Source of the DNA: an uncultured Rhodobacterales bacterium
GTDB taxonomy: Bacteria > Pseudomonadota > Alphaproteobacteria > Rhodobacterales > Rhodobacteraceae
DNA length: 64,000 bases
NCBI GenBank assembly: GCA_903873585.1
Contig: CAIQOV010000005.1
Span: forward strand, 21,168 to 85,167
Direction: 5' to 3'
Each line of letters starts with the position of its first letter. Position 1 is the stretch's first letter. This document shows, one piece after another, positions 18,499-28,619 of this stretch. The notes beneath the pieces are model-generated. The model was given only the letters and a program-made list of their open reading frames with translations. It had not been told where the DNA came from and did no database searches. Both the position numbers and the translations under genes were made by a program.

Positions 18499-19275
18499 AT
18501 GGATTTGGGGATCAAGGGCAAACGCGCTTTGGTGACGGCGGCGTCTAAGGGGCTAGGGCGCGGCTGTGCTGAAGCTTTGGCGCAAGCCGGTGTTGATCTG
18601 GTGATCAACGCGCGCGGGGCCGAGGCGTTAGAGGCCACCGCCACCCATCTGCGCAGCTTTGGGGTCAATGTGGTGACGGTGTGCGGCGATGTCACCTCTG
18701 ACGCCGGGTTGCAGGCGGTTTTGGCGGCTTGCGCTGATGTGGATATTCTGGTCACCAACGCTGGTGGCCCGCCGCCCGGGTCTTGGGAAAACTGGACGAA
18801 GGCGGATTATCTAAAAGCGATTGAGGCCAATATGCTAACCCCCATCGCGTTGATGACAGCCCTTATGCCCGCCATGATCGCCAAGGGCTGGGGCAGGGTG
18901 GTCAACATCACCAGCCAATCGGTCAAAGCCCCCATCGCGCAACTGGGCCTGTCGAATGCGGCGCGTGCGGGGCTCACGGGTTTTGTCGGCGGCACCTCGC
19001 GACAAGTGGCACCTTACGGTGTGACGATCAACAACCTCTTGCCCGGCATCCACGACACCGACCGCGCCACGGCGCTTGACGCCGGTGTGATCGCCGCGCG
19101 CGGCATCACGGCCGAGGTCGCGCGGGCCGAGCGCTGCGCGGGCATCCCCGCGCGGCGCTATGGCACGGCGGCAGAGTTCGGCGCTGTTTGTGCATTCCTG
19201 TGCAGCCAGCACGCGGGGTATATTGTGGGGCAGAATATCTTGCTGGACGGCGGGGCGATGAATTCCACTCTTTGA
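18499..19275 (+). CDS. SDR-family protein, FabG-like but without the YxxxK catalytic pair
   Basis: 258-residue Rossmann-fold protein. The NAD(P)-binding part is recognisable (ALVTAASKGLGRGCAEAL at about 10-27, NAGGPP near 88) and Ser139 is in place (NITSQS). At the usual Tyr-x-x-x-Lys position, 13-17 residues further on, the sequence is Ser152-Asn-Ala-Ala-Arg156. A FabG-like SDR subgroup with imperfect catalytic tetrad is known. It is therefore probably not a standard ketoacyl reductase; substrate unknown. A purine-rich site precedes the ATG and it lies 53 bases after lpxB. Confidence 0.85.
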   Translation: MDLGIKGKRALVTAASKGLGRGCAEALAQAGVDLVINARGAEALEATATHLRSFGVNVVTVCGDVTSDAGLQAVLAACADVDILVTNAGGPPPGSWENWTKADYLKAIEANMLTPIALMTALMPAMIAKGWGRVVNITSQSVKAPIAQLGLSNAARAGLTGFVGGTSRQVAPYGVTINNLLPGIHDTDRATALDAGVIAARGITAEVARAERCAGIPARRYGTAAEFGAVCAFLCSQHAGYIVGQNILLDGGAMNSTL

Positions 19276-19310
19276 GTTTTCGGGTCAGGAGGAAGGGGCA
19301 AGCGCGCGCT

Positions 19311-19322
19311 ATTTGATCAAAT
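19311..19322. promoter_or_regulatory. Perfect 12-bp palindrome upstream of aminotransferase
   Basis: ATTTGATCAAAT is a perfect palindrome 58 bases before the aminotransferase start and 36 bases after the SDR stop. It is a possible operator; no cognate regulator is encoded next to it. Confidence 0.3.
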
Positions 19323-19379
19323 GTCATTGGCGCGGGGGCGGGGCTCTGCTAAGTTTGCGCTATTGACTGGAGATTCAAA

Positions 19380-20783
19380 ATGTTCGCCGACGCCCCCAAG
19401 CCCGTGACCAACCAAAACCTGTGGGAGATGGACCGCCGCCATTCGCTGCATCCATGGACCAACTTTGGCCCCTTTGAAAAGGAAGGCGCTTTGGTGATTG
19501 CGCGGGGGCAGGGGTGCCATCTGTGGGATGCCGAAGGGCGGCAGTATCTTGATGCGGTGGGGGGGCTGTGGTGCACCAACATCGGCCTAGGGCGGCGCGA
19601 GATGGCCGAGGCGATTGCCGCACAGGCCGAGCGGTTGGCCTTTTCGAACACCTTTGTCGATATGACCAACGAGCCCACAGCGCTGCTGGCCGCAAAGATC
19701 GCAGAGCTTGCGCCGGGCGATTTGAACCGCGTGCATTTCACCACGGGCGGATCGACCGCCGTGGATACCGCCGTGCGCATGGTCAGCTTTTACCACCACG
19801 CGCGCGGCAATCCTGAAAAGACCGACATCGTGGCGCGCGATTATAGCTACCACGGCTCCACCTACCTGTCGCAATCGGTGGGCAAGCGCCCCGGCGACAG
19901 GGTGGAAGAGTTTCGCTACAAGACCGAAGGCATCCACCACCTGTCGGTTCCCAACCCCTACCGCCGCCCCGCGCATCTAAGCGAGGCGCAGTTTTGTGAC
20001 ACCCTGATCGCCGAATTTGAAGCGCTGATTGCCCGTGTTGGGGCAGAGCGGATCGGCGGTTTTATTGCCGAACCCATCCAAGCCTCTGGCGGGATCATCA
20101 TTCCGCCGGAAGGCTATTTGCGGCGGATGTGGCAGGTGTGCCAGCGCCACGATATTCTGTTCATCGCCGATGAAGTGGTGACCGCCTTTGGCCGCTTGGG
20201 CCATTGGTTCGCCAGCCTGTCAGAGTTTGGCGTGCAGCCCGATATGATCACTTCGGCCAAGGGTCTGACCTCGGGCTACCAACCCCTTGGCGCGGTGATC
20301 TTTTCGGATCGGATCTGGGAATCGATGGCGCAGGGCGGGCAGCGGTGGTTCACCTCTGGCTTGACCTATTCGGGCCATCCGGTGGCCTGTGCTGCGGCCT
20401 TGAAGAACATCGAGATCATCGAGCGTGAGGACTTGTTGGCCCATGCCACCAAGGTTGGCACCTATTTCGAAACGCGTATGGCCGCACTTTCAGCCTTGCC
20501 CTTGGTGGGCGATGTGCGCGGGCGCAAGTTGATGCTGTGTGTCGAGAACGTGGCCAATAAGCAAACCAAGGCGCTGCTGCCCGATGAGATCAACGAATCC
20601 AAGCGCATATCCAACGTGTGCGAAAGCCTTGGCCTGCTGGTGCGCCCGATTGGCCATTTGAACGTGATGTCGCCGCCCTTGGTCATTACGGAAAGCCAGA
20701 TTGATTTCATTGCCGAGACGCTGGAGGTGGCGATCAAGCAGGTGACGGATGATCTGGTGAGGGAAGGGGTGCGGGTGGGGTAA
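19380..20783 (+). CDS. PLP-dependent class III (omega-amino acid) aminotransferase
   Basis: Transfers a terminal amino group from an amine or omega-amino acid to a keto acid. The 467-residue protein has the small-domain start WTNFGPFEKEGALVIARGQGCHLWDAEGRQYLDAVGGLW, the cofactor segment FTTGGSTAVDTAVRM with YHGST, IADEVVTAFGRLG, and the Schiff-base lysine in SAKGLTSGYQPLG. TGGAG precedes the ATG. An agmatinase-family gene follows, so putrescine or a guanidino-amine product is a plausible substrate, but beta-alanine or taurine type activity cannot be excluded. Confidence 0.9.
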   Translation: MFADAPKPVTNQNLWEMDRRHSLHPWTNFGPFEKEGALVIARGQGCHLWDAEGRQYLDAVGGLWCTNIGLGRREMAEAIAAQAERLAFSNTFVDMTNEPTALLAAKIAELAPGDLNRVHFTTGGSTAVDTAVRMVSFYHHARGNPEKTDIVARDYSYHGSTYLSQSVGKRPGDRVEEFRYKTEGIHHLSVPNPYRRPAHLSEAQFCDTLIAEFEALIARVGAERIGGFIAEPIQASGGIIIPPEGYLRRMWQVCQRHDILFIADEVVTAFGRLGHWFASLSEFGVQPDMITSAKGLTSGYQPLGAVIFSDRIWESMAQGGQRWFTSGLTYSGHPVACAAALKNIEIIEREDLLAHATKVGTYFETRMAALSALPLVGDVRGRKLMLCVENVANKQTKALLPDEINESKRISNVCESLGLLVRPIGHLNVMSPPLVITESQIDFIAETLEVAIKQVTDDLVREGVRVG

Positions 20784-20884
20784 CCCCCCGTTGACCATCC
20801 CTTTCCCACGCCCTACCTTCCCCCCACCGGATCCACGGCGTCTCCGGCCCCAATGACCCGCGCGAAAGCCAGCCCGAGAAGCCC

Positions 20885-21850
20885 ATGCCCTTAGAAGACG
20901 CCAAATCGCAGGTCGATACCGCTTTCACCCGCACCAGCCAGCGCGGCTATGCCTTCGAGAATGCTTTTGGCGGGGCGACCTCGTTCTTGCGGCGCAGCTA
21001 TACCAAAGACCTGACCGGCGTTGATCTGGCCATCACCGGCGTGCCGTTTGACCAAGCTGTCACCCACCGGGCTGGCACGCGCTTTGGCCCGCGCGCGATT
21101 CGTGAAGCTTCGACCCTGATGCCCTATGATCCGCCCACAGGTTGGCCGACCAACCCGCTGGAAGAGCTGAGCATCATCGACTACGGCGATCTGGCGTTTG
21201 ACTATGCCAAGACGCAAGACTTTCCCCAGACCCTGACCGATCATATCCGCACCATCCTGAATGCGGGTGCAGGGGCGATCACTTTGGGCGGCGATCATTT
21301 CATCACCTTCCCCATCCTGCGCGCCTATGCTGAACGCTTTGGCCCGCTGTCGCTTATTCACTTCGATGCCCATTCCGACCTGTGGCCCGATGACGATTAC
21401 GACCGCATCGACCATGGCACGATGTTCTATAAGGCGGTGAAATCGGGGCTGGTGGACCCCAAGCGCTCGGTGCAAATCGGCATTCGCACCACGACCGAGG
21501 ATTACTTGGGCGTTAACGTCATAACCGCGCGTGAGGTGCATGAAAAAGGTACGGCTTGGGCTGTGGCCAAGGCCAAAGAGATTGTGGGCGACGCCAGCAC
21601 TTATGTGACCTTTGACATTGACGCGCTGGACCCCGCCTTTGCACCGGGTACGGGCACGCCGGTTTGGGGCGGGCTGGCAAGCTGGCAAGCGGCGGCGATG
21701 CTGCGCGACTTGGCGGGCATCAACATGGTGGGCGGCGATGTGGTAGAGGTTTCTCCGCCCTATGACACAACCGGTGCCACCGCCATTGCGGGGGCGCATG
21801 TGGCCTATGAACTGGTGTGCCTGTATCATTGGGCGCGGACACAAAGGTGA
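20885..21850 (+). CDS. Agmatinase-family ureohydrolase
   Basis: Two-manganese hydrolase releasing urea from agmatine or a related guanidino compound. All metal-binding motifs are intact in 321 residues: GGDHFITFP, FDAHSDLWPDDD and TFDIDALDPAFAPGTGTPVWGG. The N-terminus has the family TGVPFDQAVTHRAGTRFGPRAIREAS. It is preceded by an aminotransferase on the same strand. The label agmatinase is by family; guanidinobutyrase or guanidinopropionase share these motifs. Confidence 0.9.
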   Translation: MPLEDAKSQVDTAFTRTSQRGYAFENAFGGATSFLRRSYTKDLTGVDLAITGVPFDQAVTHRAGTRFGPRAIREASTLMPYDPPTGWPTNPLEELSIIDYGDLAFDYAKTQDFPQTLTDHIRTILNAGAGAITLGGDHFITFPILRAYAERFGPLSLIHFDAHSDLWPDDDYDRIDHGTMFYKAVKSGLVDPKRSVQIGIRTTTEDYLGVNVITAREVHEKGTAWAVAKAKEIVGDASTYVTFDIDALDPAFAPGTGTPVWGGLASWQAAAMLRDLAGINMVGGDVVEVSPPYDTTGATAIAGAHVAYELVCLYHWARTQR

Positions 21851-21855
21851 TGATC

Positions 21856-22311
21856 ATGTCGTGGAAAACCCTCACCTTGGTGGTGATTTTGGCCACCCTC
21901 GCGCTGATGGCCTATATCCGCCTTGCCCCCAGTGACCCCAAGGATTGGCACATATCTGTCGCAAGCCAAGACCCCATTCCGCAAGGAACCTGCACCGACC
22001 ACATCGCCCTTGTCGCCAAAGGCGCGCGCGCTGCGTGCATCTTGCCGCTAACCCCTGCGGCAGTGCTTGATAAGCTCGAAGCCATTGCCCTCACCTCGCC
22101 GCGCACCCTTCACTTGGCTGGCAGTGCCGCCGAAGGCCGCATCACGTGGGTATCGCGGTCTTTTCTGATGGGCTATCCTGATTACATCACCGCCGAAGTC
22201 ACCCAAACCGCACAAGGCACCCGCCTAGACATCTTCTCGCGCCAGCGCTTTGGCGAGGCGGATTTGGGCGTGAATGCCGCGCGCCTGAAAGACTGGCTCG
22301 CGCAACTGTAA
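21856..22311 (+). CDS. DUF1499 family membrane-anchored protein
   Basis: About 151 residues with an N-terminal membrane anchor or signal ([19 protein letters not shown]) and a periplasmic DUF1499 domain ending in [16 protein letters not shown] and [30 protein letters not shown] lies eight bases before the ATG at 21856; an ATG at 21850 touching the ureohydrolase stop would add two residues. Function unknown; the family is common in Rhodobacterales. Confidence 0.75.
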   Translation: MSWKTLTLVVILATLALMAYIRLAPSDPKDWHISVASQDPIPQGTCTDHIALVAKGARAACILPLTPAAVLDKLEAIALTSPRTLHLAGSAAEGRITWVSRSFLMGYPDYITAEVTQTAQGTRLDIFSRQRFGEADLGVNAARLKDWLAQL

Positions 22312-22399
22312 CCCTTACCCTTCCTCTTGGCCCAAATACTCAAACCCCAAGGGCGCAACCACCCTTGACCCAATCGCCGTTCCACGCCACACCGCCCCC

Positions 22400-23452
22400 A
22401 TGGTGCCCTTAGACAAACTCGCCCAGATCACCCAACGCTTCGACTATGTCGAGGCGCGGTTGAACGCGGGCGGCTCGCCTGCTGATATTGCCGCCCTTAG
22501 CCGTGAGTATTCCGACCTTGGGCCTGTGATTGCCGAAATCAACGCTTACCGCCAAGCCTTGGACGATCTGGCCGAGGCGGAGTTGATGCTGGCCGATCCT
22601 GAAATGCGCGCCTTGGCCGAAGAAGAACTGCCGCACCTTAAAGCGCGCATTCCTGAAATGGAAATCGCCCTGCGTTTGGCACTTTTGCCCAAAGACGCTG
22701 CCGATGCGCGCCCTGCGATCTTGGAAATCCGCCCCGGCACGGGTGGTGACGAGGCCAGCCTTTTCGCCGCCGACCTGTTGCGCATGTACCAACGCTATTG
22801 CGAACGCATGGGGTGGACGTTTGAAATCCTTGAAGAGCAGTTCTCTGATCTTGGCGGCATCAAAGAACTGACCGCCCATGTTCAAGGCGAAGGCGTCTTT
22901 GCCAAGCTGAAATACGAATCCGGCGTGCACCGCGTGCAGCGCGTGCCCACGACCGAGGCGGGCGGGCGTATCCACACCTCTGCCGCGACTGTGGCTGTTT
23001 TGCCCGAAGCCGAAGATGTCGATATCGACATTCCCGCCTCGGATATCCGCATTGATACCATGCGAAGCTCGGGGGCAGGGGGACAGCACGTCAACACCAC
23101 CGATTCCGCCGTGCGCATCACGCATTTGCCCACCGGAATCATCGTCACCTCGTCCGAAAAGTCGCAGCACCAAAACCGCGCCAACGCGATGGCCGTTTTG
23201 CGCGCACGTCTGTTCGAGATGGAGCGCGAGCGGATTTCTTCCGACCGCTCGGCCGACCGCAAGGCGCAGATCGGCTCGGGTGATCGCTCTGAACGCATCC
23301 GCACATATAACTTCCCGCAAGGCCGCATGACCGATCACCGCATCAACCTGACGCTGTATTCCTTGGGGCAGATCCTAGAAGGCAACCTGACCGAAGTGAT
23401 TGATGCCCTAACCGCCCACGACCACGCCGCCCGTCTGGCTGACGCGGAATGA
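22400..23452 (+). CDS. prfA: Peptide chain release factor 1
   Basis: Releases the peptide at UAA and UAG. The 350-residue protein contains [22 protein letters not shown], the tRNA-mimic GGQ loop in [20 protein letters not shown], and the C-terminal [13 protein letters not shown]. It overlaps prmC by four bases, the usual partnership, since PrmC methylates the GGQ glutamine. Confidence 0.97.
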   Translation: MVPLDKLAQITQRFDYVEARLNAGGSPADIAALSREYSDLGPVIAEINAYRQALDDLAEAELMLADPEMRALAEEELPHLKARIPEMEIALRLALLPKDAADARPAILEIRPGTGGDEASLFAADLLRMYQRYCERMGWTFEILEEQFSDLGGIKELTAHVQGEGVFAKLKYESGVHRVQRVPTTEAGGRIHTSAATVAVLPEAEDVDIDIPASDIRIDTMRSSGAGGQHVNTTDSAVRITHLPTGIIVTSSEKSQHQNRANAMAVLRARLFEMERERISSDRSADRKAQIGSGDRSERIRTYNFPQGRMTDHRINLTLYSLGQILEGNLTEVIDALTAHDHAARLADAE

Positions 23453-24297
23453 GTGCCACCCTTACCCTGCGCGACGCCATAGCCACGCTGCGCGCCGCAG
23501 GGATCGAAGACGCCCCCCGCGATGCCCGCCTGTTGCTGGCCAAGGCGATGGGCGTGCCCGCTGACCGCTTAACGCTGCATCTGCAAGACCCGCTTACGCC
23601 CGATGCCGCGCACAGCTTTGCGACGCTGATCGCCACCCGCGCCAGTCGCCAACCCATGGCGCAGATCTTGGGCGAACGCCTGTTCTGGGGCCGCAGCTTT
23701 GAGGTGACCCGCGACACGCTCGACCCGCGCCCCGAAACCGAGGTGCTGGTGCAGCAAGCTATAGCCCAACCCTTTGGGAAGATGCTGGACCTTGGGACGG
23801 GATCCGGTTGCATCCTGATCTCCTGCCTTTTGGCGATGCCTATGGCGACAGGGCTGGGGATTGATATCTCAGACGCTGCCCTGCGCGTTGCCACCCGCAA
23901 TGCCGCGCGCCACAGCCTGACGCGTGCGCGGTTTTTGGAATCTGATTGGCTGCGCGCGGTGACGGGCAGCTATGATCTGATCGTGTCCAACCCACCCTAT
24001 ATCGCCGCTGCCGAGATGGCAGCCCTTGCCCCCGAAGTGCGCGATTGGGAACCCAAACGCGCCTTAACCCCCGGCGGCGATGGCTTGGCCGCTTACCGCA
24101 TCATCGCCGCAGGTGCCCCCGCTCGTCTTATGGCTCGTGGGCGCATCTTGCTGGAGATTGGGCCAACCCAAGGGGCGGCTGTCTCGGCGCTGCTTCAGGC
24201 CCAAGGCTTGGAAAACATCACTGTTCTTGCCGACCTTGATGGCCGCGACCGTGTTGTGTGCGCGACCAAACCCGCTGGGGCTGCTTGCGATTTATAG
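23449..24297 (+). CDS. prmC: Release factor glutamine N5-methyltransferase
   Basis: Methylates the glutamine of the GGQ motif in release factors using S-adenosylmethionine. In 282 residues it has the helical N-terminal domain, [20 protein letters not shown], the SAM motif [14 protein letters not shown] and the catalytic NPPY in [20 protein letters not shown] overlap with prfA. Confidence 0.95.
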   Translation: MSATLTLRDAIATLRAAGIEDAPRDARLLLAKAMGVPADRLTLHLQDPLTPDAAHSFATLIATRASRQPMAQILGERLFWGRSFEVTRDTLDPRPETEVLVQQAIAQPFGKMLDLGTGSGCILISCLLAMPMATGLGIDISDAALRVATRNAARHSLTRARFLESDWLRAVTGSYDLIVSNPPYIAAAEMAALAPEVRDWEPKRALTPGGDGLAAYRIIAAGAPARLMARGRILLEIGPTQGAAVSALLQAQGLENITVLADLDGRDRVVCATKPAGAACDL

Positions 24298-24499
24298 CCG
24301 TGTTGCGCCCATCGTGCGGGCCTTTGTCACTTTCTTCTTGCCCACTGGCCCCGCCTGTGGTTAGTCAAAGCCACGCAAGCTGACGCGGAAGACCATTCTG
24401 GTCGCCACGAAGCCTGCGGATGCCCGCCTCTCGCTGATGGTACTGCTGGTCGTTTTGATCAAGGCGATGGGGCGCAGGACAAGTGGATCAAAGGACAAC

Positions 24500-25609
24500 A
24501 TGCGCTCTTCCAAGTCCCGTTCGCGTTCGAAGACGAACCGCCCGCGCACGCTCGGTAACATCATCAATCGGGTTTTTGACAGTTCGGGCCCCGATGGCAA
24601 GGTGCGTGGCACCCCGGCCCAGTTGATCGAAAAATACCAGTTTCTCGCCCGTGATGCGCAACTGTCCAACGACCGCGTTGCCGCTGAGAATTTTCTGCAA
24701 CACGCCGAACATTACACAAGGCTTCTGGCAGAAGCCAACCGCGAGCTGGCCGCCGAACAAGAAAGCCGCCAGCAAAACTATGCGCAAAACGGCTCGCAAA
24801 ACGGGTCGCAAAATGGTCAACCGCGCGAGCGGGGCCAAGGTGAATACCGCGCCGATTACCGCGATGACCGTGGCGACGAACAGCCCGATATCGCAGGCCA
24901 TGATATGGTCGAAATGATCGGCTATGAAGAAGCAGGCTTGGTCGAAACCCCCGAAGCTGGCCCGCGTGAGCAGCGCCCAGATCGGGGCCCAGATCGCGGG
25001 CAAGACCAGCGCCCGCCGCGCAATGACGAGTACCGCCGCCCGCAGAATAATCAGCGCAACGATGGGCAGCGTGGCGATGGCCAGCGCAATGACGGCCAAC
25101 GCAATGACGGGCAGCGCTTTGACAACCAGCGCAACGACAATAATCGCGGTGATGGCCAGCGTAACGATAACCAACGCAATGACAATAATCGCGGCGACAA
25201 TCCCCGCCACGAAGGCCAACGCCGCCCCTATCCGCCGCGCGTCGACCAGAACCGCACCGATGCGCGCGGCAATGACCAACCGCGCCAAGACCATGCCCGT
25301 TCCGACCAGCCGCGCCAAGACCGCCCCTATCAAGAGCGTGCCCCCCAACAAGAGCGCGCCCCGCAGCCCGAACGCGCCCCCTACGAGCGCCCCGTTGAAC
25401 CTGTGCGCGTTGAAGCCCCGCAACCCATCGTTCAGCCCGAACCGCAAGTCGTGGCCCCTATCGTCGCCAGCGTAGCGCCCGTGCAACCCCAACCGGAAGC
25501 TGTGGCCGCACCGAAAAAAACCCGCGCCCCGTCGACCCGCAAGCCGGCGGTCAAAAAGCCCGTCGTTGACGGTGGCGGCGAAGGCTCATCTGACCCCGTC
25601 GCAGAGTAA
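24500..25609 (+). CDS. DUF4167 domain protein with long Gln/Asn/Arg/Asp-rich repeat tract
   Basis: 369 residues. The first 80 or so form the DUF4167 domain (basic start MRSSKSRSRSKTNRP, then PAQLIEKYQFLARDAQLSNDRVAAENFLQHAEHYTRLLAEAN). The rest is low complexity: an acidic patch, then repeats of the type NDGQR, then Pro/Glu-rich sequence. The domain family is alphaproteobacterial and thought to bind RNA. AAGGAC precedes the ATG at 24500; the frame is open further upstream but without a supported start. It follows prfA-prmC as in other Rhodobacterales and is convergent with rsmA. Confidence 0.85.
   Translation: MRSSKSRSRSKTNRPRTLGNIINRVFDSSGPDGKVRGTPAQLIEKYQFLARDAQLSNDRVAAENFLQHAEHYTRLLAEANRELAAEQESRQQNYAQNGSQNGSQNGQPRERGQGEYRADYRDDRGDEQPDIAGHDMVEMIGYEEAGLVETPEAGPREQRPDRGPDRGQDQRPPRNDEYRRPQNNQRNDGQRGDGQRNDGQRNDGQRFDNQRNDNNRGDGQRNDNQRNDNNRGDNPRHEGQRRPYPPRVDQNRTDARGNDQPRQDHARSDQPRQDRPYQERAPQQERAPQPERAPYERPVEPVRVEAPQPIVQPEPQVVAPIVASVAPVQPQPEAVAAPKKTRAPSTRKPAVKKPVVDGGGEGSSDPVAE
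25045..25215 (+). repeat. 15-bp coding tandem repeats in the DUF4167 gene
   Basis: Units close to GGCCAGCGCAATGAC recur about ten times in frame, giving Gly/Asn-Gln-Arg-Asn/Gly-Asp pentapeptides. Units vary mainly at third positions and at Asn/Gly and Gly/Asn sites. Repeat number is likely to vary between strains. Confidence 0.85.
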
Positions 25610-25630
25610 GGCGCAGATCGAACGGGGCGC

Positions 25631-26491
25631 TTAGGCGTCTCGTTCGGCCACAGCGCGGGCAAGGGCGCAAAAGCGTTCCAGTTCAATCTCTTCCGCCCGC
25701 GCGGTGGGGGGGATCTTGGCCGCAAGCAGCAGCGCTTCCACATCGCCGCCCAAAGGTTTCAAGCTTGACCGCAGCATCTTGCGCCGCTGGCCAAAGGCCG
25801 CCGCCACCACCCGTGTGAGGGTTTTGGGGTCAGCCGGAAAGCGCGGTTCTTCCAGCCGTGTCACATGAACCACCGCCGAATGCACCTTGGGCGCGGGGGT
25901 GAAAGCCTCTGGCGGCAGGTGCATGACGATCTTGGCATCTGACCGCCATTGGCACAAAATCGCCAGCCGCCCGTAGTGGTCATCCCCCGGCTTGGCGGTG
26001 ATCCGCAGCGCCACTTCGCGTTGGAACATCAGGGTCATCGACGTCCAAAACGGCGGCCAGATCTTGGGCGTCAGCCAGCGGATCAGCAATTCCGTGCCCA
26101 CGTTATAAGGCAGGTTCGCCGCAATGCGCACCGGCGGGGTCAGCAAAGCGGCCATATCCACCTGCATCGCGTCGCCTTCGACCACCTGCAACCGGCCCGG
26201 ATAGGCGGCGGCAACGTCTTGCAAGGCGGCAATGCAGCGTGGATCCTTTTCCACCGCCACCACGCGCCGCGCACCTTCGACCAAAAGCCCGCGCGTCAGC
26301 CCGCCGGGGCCCGGCCCAATCTCTAGCACATCCGACCCAGACAAATCGCCCGCCAAGCGCGCAATTTTGGCTGTCAGGTTCAAATCGAGCAAAAAGTTTT
26401 GGCCCAGTTGGCGCTTGGCCACCAGATCGTAACTTGCAATCACGTCGCGCAGCGGGGGCAGTCCGTCAATCGTGGCCAAGGCACTCTCCAT
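25631..26491 (-). CDS. rsmA: 16S rRNA (adenine1518-N6/adenine1519-N6)-dimethyltransferase
   Basis: Dimethylates two adjacent adenines in the 3' hairpin of 16S rRNA. The 286-residue protein begins with [19 protein letters not shown], then the SAM site [16 protein letters not shown], the NLPYNV catalytic motif and [12 protein letters not shown]. The ATG at 26491 gives the normal N-terminus; a start ten codons upstream is possible. Convergent with the DUF4167 gene. Confidence 0.95.
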   Translation of the reverse strand: MESALATIDGLPPLRDVIASYDLVAKRQLGQNFLLDLNLTAKIARLAGDLSGSDVLEIGPGPGGLTRGLLVEGARRVVAVEKDPRCIAALQDVAAAYPGRLQVVEGDAMQVDMAALLTPPVRIAANLPYNVGTELLIRWLTPKIWPPFWTSMTLMFQREVALRITAKPGDDHYGRLAILCQWRSDAKIVMHLPPEAFTPAPKVHSAVVHVTRLEEPRFPADPKTLTRVVAAAFGQRRKMLRSSLKPLGGDVEALLLAAKIPPTARAEEIELERFCALARAVAERDA

Positions 26492-26559
26492 GCAGATGTG
26501 CCTACCTGTCGCGGATTGCACGACACTGCAAGCCCGCTTTCCCTTTCCTTTTGGTGCAC

Positions 26560-27633
26560 CTAGTGCGGCTTGGCGAAGAGGGATGCGAGCTTTTCGCGGT
26601 CTATCCCCGGAACGATCAGCCCTTTGGGTTTGACGGCCACCACATCCTCGCCCGCGACGATGGCGTTCACCACCGCCTCTTCGGTGGCTTCGGCGGCGGC
26701 AAGGTAGAGCGGGTCGATGATTTCTTGGTTCAGTTCCACCCGTGTCAGCAATGGCCCCGCGTCTTGCGGCATCGGGCCTGCGTTGGCTGTCGAGAAGGCC
26801 AGAAAGATATCGCCCGAAGAATTGCCCGCAGGTGTACCGCCGCGCGCAACCCCCATGGCGGCGCGGCGGGCAAGGTGGCGTAGGCTAAGGGGCGACAAAG
26901 GCGCATCGGTGGCAATCACCACGATGATCGAACCTTGCTCTTTCTTGCGAAACGCCCCTTCGGGCATCATGGTGCCGACAGGTTTGCCCAAAACGGTGAA
27001 CCATTCCCTTCGGCCATGGTTGGCCTGCACCAGCACCCCCAGCGTGTAGCTTTGCCCGCCCAGCTCTACTTGGCGCGAGGCGGTTCCGGTGCCGGCCTTG
27101 AATTCATAAGCGATCATGCCGTTGCCGCCGCCCACGGATCCTTCCTCAACCGCACCGCCCTTGGCCGCAGCAATAGCGGCTTTGGCATGGGCGGGCATAA
27201 CGTGCAGCGCGTTGATGTCATTGAGAACACCGTCATAGGTTTCAGCAACCACCGGCATGGCCCAAGCGTGTTCGTTGGCAAACCATGGGGCATAGGTTTG
27301 CATCATCCACTCCGTCGCCCCTTGGTGCAAAGCGCCGATGGCATGGGTGTTAGAGATACAGATCGGCCCGATGAAATAGCCCGCATCGTGAATCCAATGG
27401 GTGCCCGTCATCTCTCCATTCCCGTTCAGGGTGAACTGCCCCGCCCAAACCGGTTGCGGGCTGCCGGATTCGGCGCGGGGTAGAATGGCCGTCACCCCCG
27501 TGCGCATCGCCTTGGCCGGATCGGTCAGGGTGCAATAACCCACCATCACACCGGGCACATCGGTGATGGCATTGAACGGGCCGGGCTGGCCGGGGAAGGG
27601 CAGGCCAAGGGCGCGTGCACGGGGTTTTTGCAT
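26560..27633 (-). CDS. P1/S58 family peptidase (DmpA-type aminopeptidase)
   Basis: Ntn-like hydrolase that self-cleaves into two chains and removes N-terminal or beta-amino residues from small peptides. In 357 residues the opening [17 protein letters not shown] is typical. [11 protein letters not shown] lies near 164-173. The expected self-cleavage site is Gly234-Ser235 ([16 protein letters not shown]), with Ser235 becoming the N-terminal nucleophile. [14 protein letters not shown] follows. No signal peptide. The PuuD-type hydrolase gene is divergent from it. Confidence 0.9.
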   Translation of the reverse strand: MQKPRARALGLPFPGQPGPFNAITDVPGVMVGYCTLTDPAKAMRTGVTAILPRAESGSPQPVWAGQFTLNGNGEMTGTHWIHDAGYFIGPICISNTHAIGALHQGATEWMMQTYAPWFANEHAWAMPVVAETYDGVLNDINALHVMPAHAKAAIAAAKGGAVEEGSVGGGNGMIAYEFKAGTGTASRQVELGGQSYTLGVLVQANHGRREWFTVLGKPVGTMMPEGAFRKKEQGSIIVVIATDAPLSPLSLRHLARRAAMGVARGGTPAGNSSGDIFLAFSTANAGPMPQDAGPLLTRVELNQEIIDPLYLAAAEATEEAVVNAIVAGEDVVAVKPKGLIVPGIDREKLASLFAKPH

Positions 27634-27780
27634 CGGAACGGTCCTGATCTGAAAGATTTGTGCCAGTTTGGCCAGCAGTTGCGCGCCAGATCAAGGGAAC
27701 TTGTTCACCTTAGGCCAATTCCGCCCTTTCGCAGCCCGCATCCCTTGCTTATTGTCGCCCTATAACGACGCGAAAGCCCC

Positions 27781-28560
27781 ATGACAGAACATCGCCCTAT
27801 CATCGGTATCATCGGCAATCACTATGTGATTGATGCCCGCTATCCCATCCATTCCGCAGGCACGATGAACGCCCATGCTGTGGCCGATGTCGCGGGGGCC
27901 ATGCCGTTGATCATCCCGACCGACCCGCGCTTTGTTTCGGTCGCCGAGCTTTTGGAAAGCTGCGACGGGTTCTTGCTGACAGGCGGGCGCCCCAATGTGC
28001 ACCCGTCTGAATACGGCGAGGAAGAAACCCCCGCCCACGGCACCTTTGACCGCGCGCGCGATGCCATTACCCTGCCCTTGGTGCGCGCCTGTGTTGCGCG
28101 CGGCCAACCGTTCTTGGGCATCTGCCGTGGCTTTCAAGAGGTCAACGTTGCCCTTGGCGGTTCCCTTCACCCCGAAATCCGCGAGCTTCCGGGGCGGATG
28201 AACCACCGCATGCCGCCGGATGCCCAGCTAGAGGACCAATTCGCCCTGCGCCACACCGTGCGCTTTACCGATGGCGGGGTGTTTCACCGCCTAATGGGTG
28301 CTACCGAGGTGATGACAAACACGCTGCACGGCCAAGGCATCCAGCGCCCTGCGCCAAGCCTTGTGATCGACGGGCACGCGCCGGATGGCACGCCCGAAGC
28401 GACCTATGTCAAAGATGCGGCGGGGTTTACGCTGTCGGTGCAATGGCACCCTGAATGGAACGCGGCCAATGATCCGGTGTCGCGGCCCTTGTTCACGGCC
28501 TTTGGCGATGCAACGCGCGCTTGGGCCAAAGCGCGCAAAGCGGTGCGGCATCTGGCCTGA
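27781..28560 (+). CDS. PuuD-type gamma-glutamyl-gamma-aminobutyrate hydrolase family protein
   Basis: Class I glutamine-amidotransferase-like hydrolase of 259 residues. The catalytic Cys115 lies in FLGICRGFQEVNVALGGSL and the His223/Glu225 pair in VQWHPEWNA; HRMPPDAQLEDQFALRHTV fits PuuD. PuuD releases GABA in the gamma-glutamylated putrescine pathway, but the other puu genes are not here, so the natural substrate is uncertain. Confidence 0.87.
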   Translation: MTEHRPIIGIIGNHYVIDARYPIHSAGTMNAHAVADVAGAMPLIIPTDPRFVSVAELLESCDGFLLTGGRPNVHPSEYGEEETPAHGTFDRARDAITLPLVRACVARGQPFLGICRGFQEVNVALGGSLHPEIRELPGRMNHRMPPDAQLEDQFALRHTVRFTDGGVFHRLMGATEVMTNTLHGQGIQRPAPSLVIDGHAPDGTPEATYVKDAAGFTLSVQWHPEWNAANDPVSRPLFTAFGDATRAWAKARKAVRHLA

Positions 28561-28619
28561 AAGCCTTGTTGGGGCCAAGCCTTGCGCTATAGTCGGCCCC
28601 AACCTTTAGGAGAACCGAT

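Noticed and set aside
19311..19322. FNR site at the ATTTGATCAAAT palindrome
   Set aside because: FNR needs TTGAT-N4-ATCAA; here the half-sites overlap without a spacer.
25045..25215. CRISPR-like array
   Set aside because: Repeats are contiguous 15-bp coding units without spacers.
24488..25492. Minus-strand frame of 334 codons encoding a hydrophobic Ile/Val/Ala-rich repeat protein
   Set aside because: The hydrophobic repeats are the complement of the Asn-Asp-Gln-Arg codons in the DUF4167 gene; no start signal and no family.
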